Origin: Scatophagus argus
Lineage: Eukaryota; Chordata; Actinopteri; Scatophagidae
Reading direction: 5' to 3'
Length of the DNA: 64,000 nt
Assembly (NCBI RefSeq): GCF_020382885.2
Contig: NC_058494.1
Span: forward strand, 10,372,001 to 10,436,000
The notes beneath the pieces are model-generated. The model was not told the origin of the DNA and searched no databases. It saw only the letters and a list, made by a program, of their open reading frames with translations. Both the position numbers and the translations under genes were made by a program. Below are positions 63,943 to 64,000 of this stretch, one piece after another. How positions within the stretch are numbered: the first letter of the stretch is position 1; the number at the start of each line of letters is the position of its first letter.

Positions 63943-64000
63943 ACAAGATAAGATAAGATCAGATAAGATAAGATAAGATAAGATAAGATAAGATAAGATT
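63943..64000. repeat. (AGATA)n tract at window edge
   Basis: About eleven AGATA units with one AGATC interruption, running off the right edge. The same GATAAGATAAT motif precedes the retroelement end at 42,578, so this is probably the terminal microsatellite of such an element. Confidence 0.85.

Overview
The window looks like nuclear DNA of a ray-finned fish, most likely a percomorph. Genes are split into short exons with GT-AG introns. The intergenic DNA is rich in (CA)n/(GT)n microsatellites and holds fragments of dispersed repeats that I recognise from teleost genomes. Nothing suggests bacterial, plasmid or viral DNA. All recognised genes lie on the minus strand.

Layout, left to right. 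(1) About 1-19,900: pnpla6 (neuropathy target esterase), minus strand. I could join 28 coding exons in phase from a start codon at 15,818 to a last exon ending at 2,578, giving 1,069 codons. The final exons lie beyond the left edge. A probable 5' untranslated exon ends at 19,836, next to a cluster of CCAAT boxes. (2) 20,588-about 23,400: atp5pd (mitochondrial ATP synthase subunit d), complete at 161 codons in five coding exons, with a non-coding first exon and a poly(A) signal. (3) About 24,560-27,095: a two-exon Msx-family homeobox gene, complete at 278 codons, with an Eh1-like repression motif, a full homeodomain and a CCAAT/TATA/CRE-like promoter. Its C-terminus points to msx3/MSH-C, but the paralogue is not certain. 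(4) About 27,100-62,700: some 35 kb without a recognisable gene. It holds microsatellites, dispersed repeat fragments, pyrimidine-rich tracts and several stretches that look like conserved regulatory elements (GC-rich or carrying TAATTA/TAATTG motifs). This would fit a cis-regulatory landscape for the msx gene or an off-window neighbour. (5) 62,725-64,000: one probable minus-strand exon coding a polyglutamine run, a decayed SEA-domain-like coding remnant, and an (AGATA)n tract at the edge.

The three genes have unrelated jobs: ER phospholipid turnover, oxidative phosphorylation and developmental transcription. They seem to be independent neighbours. I did not find a new molecular system. The most useful leads are the candidate enhancers around msx, a CA-repeat tract abutting a pnpla6 splice donor, the unidentified polyglutamine exon and the SEA-like remnant. 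All gene structures were assembled by reading splice signals and phase by eye, so exon edges could be off by a base or two.
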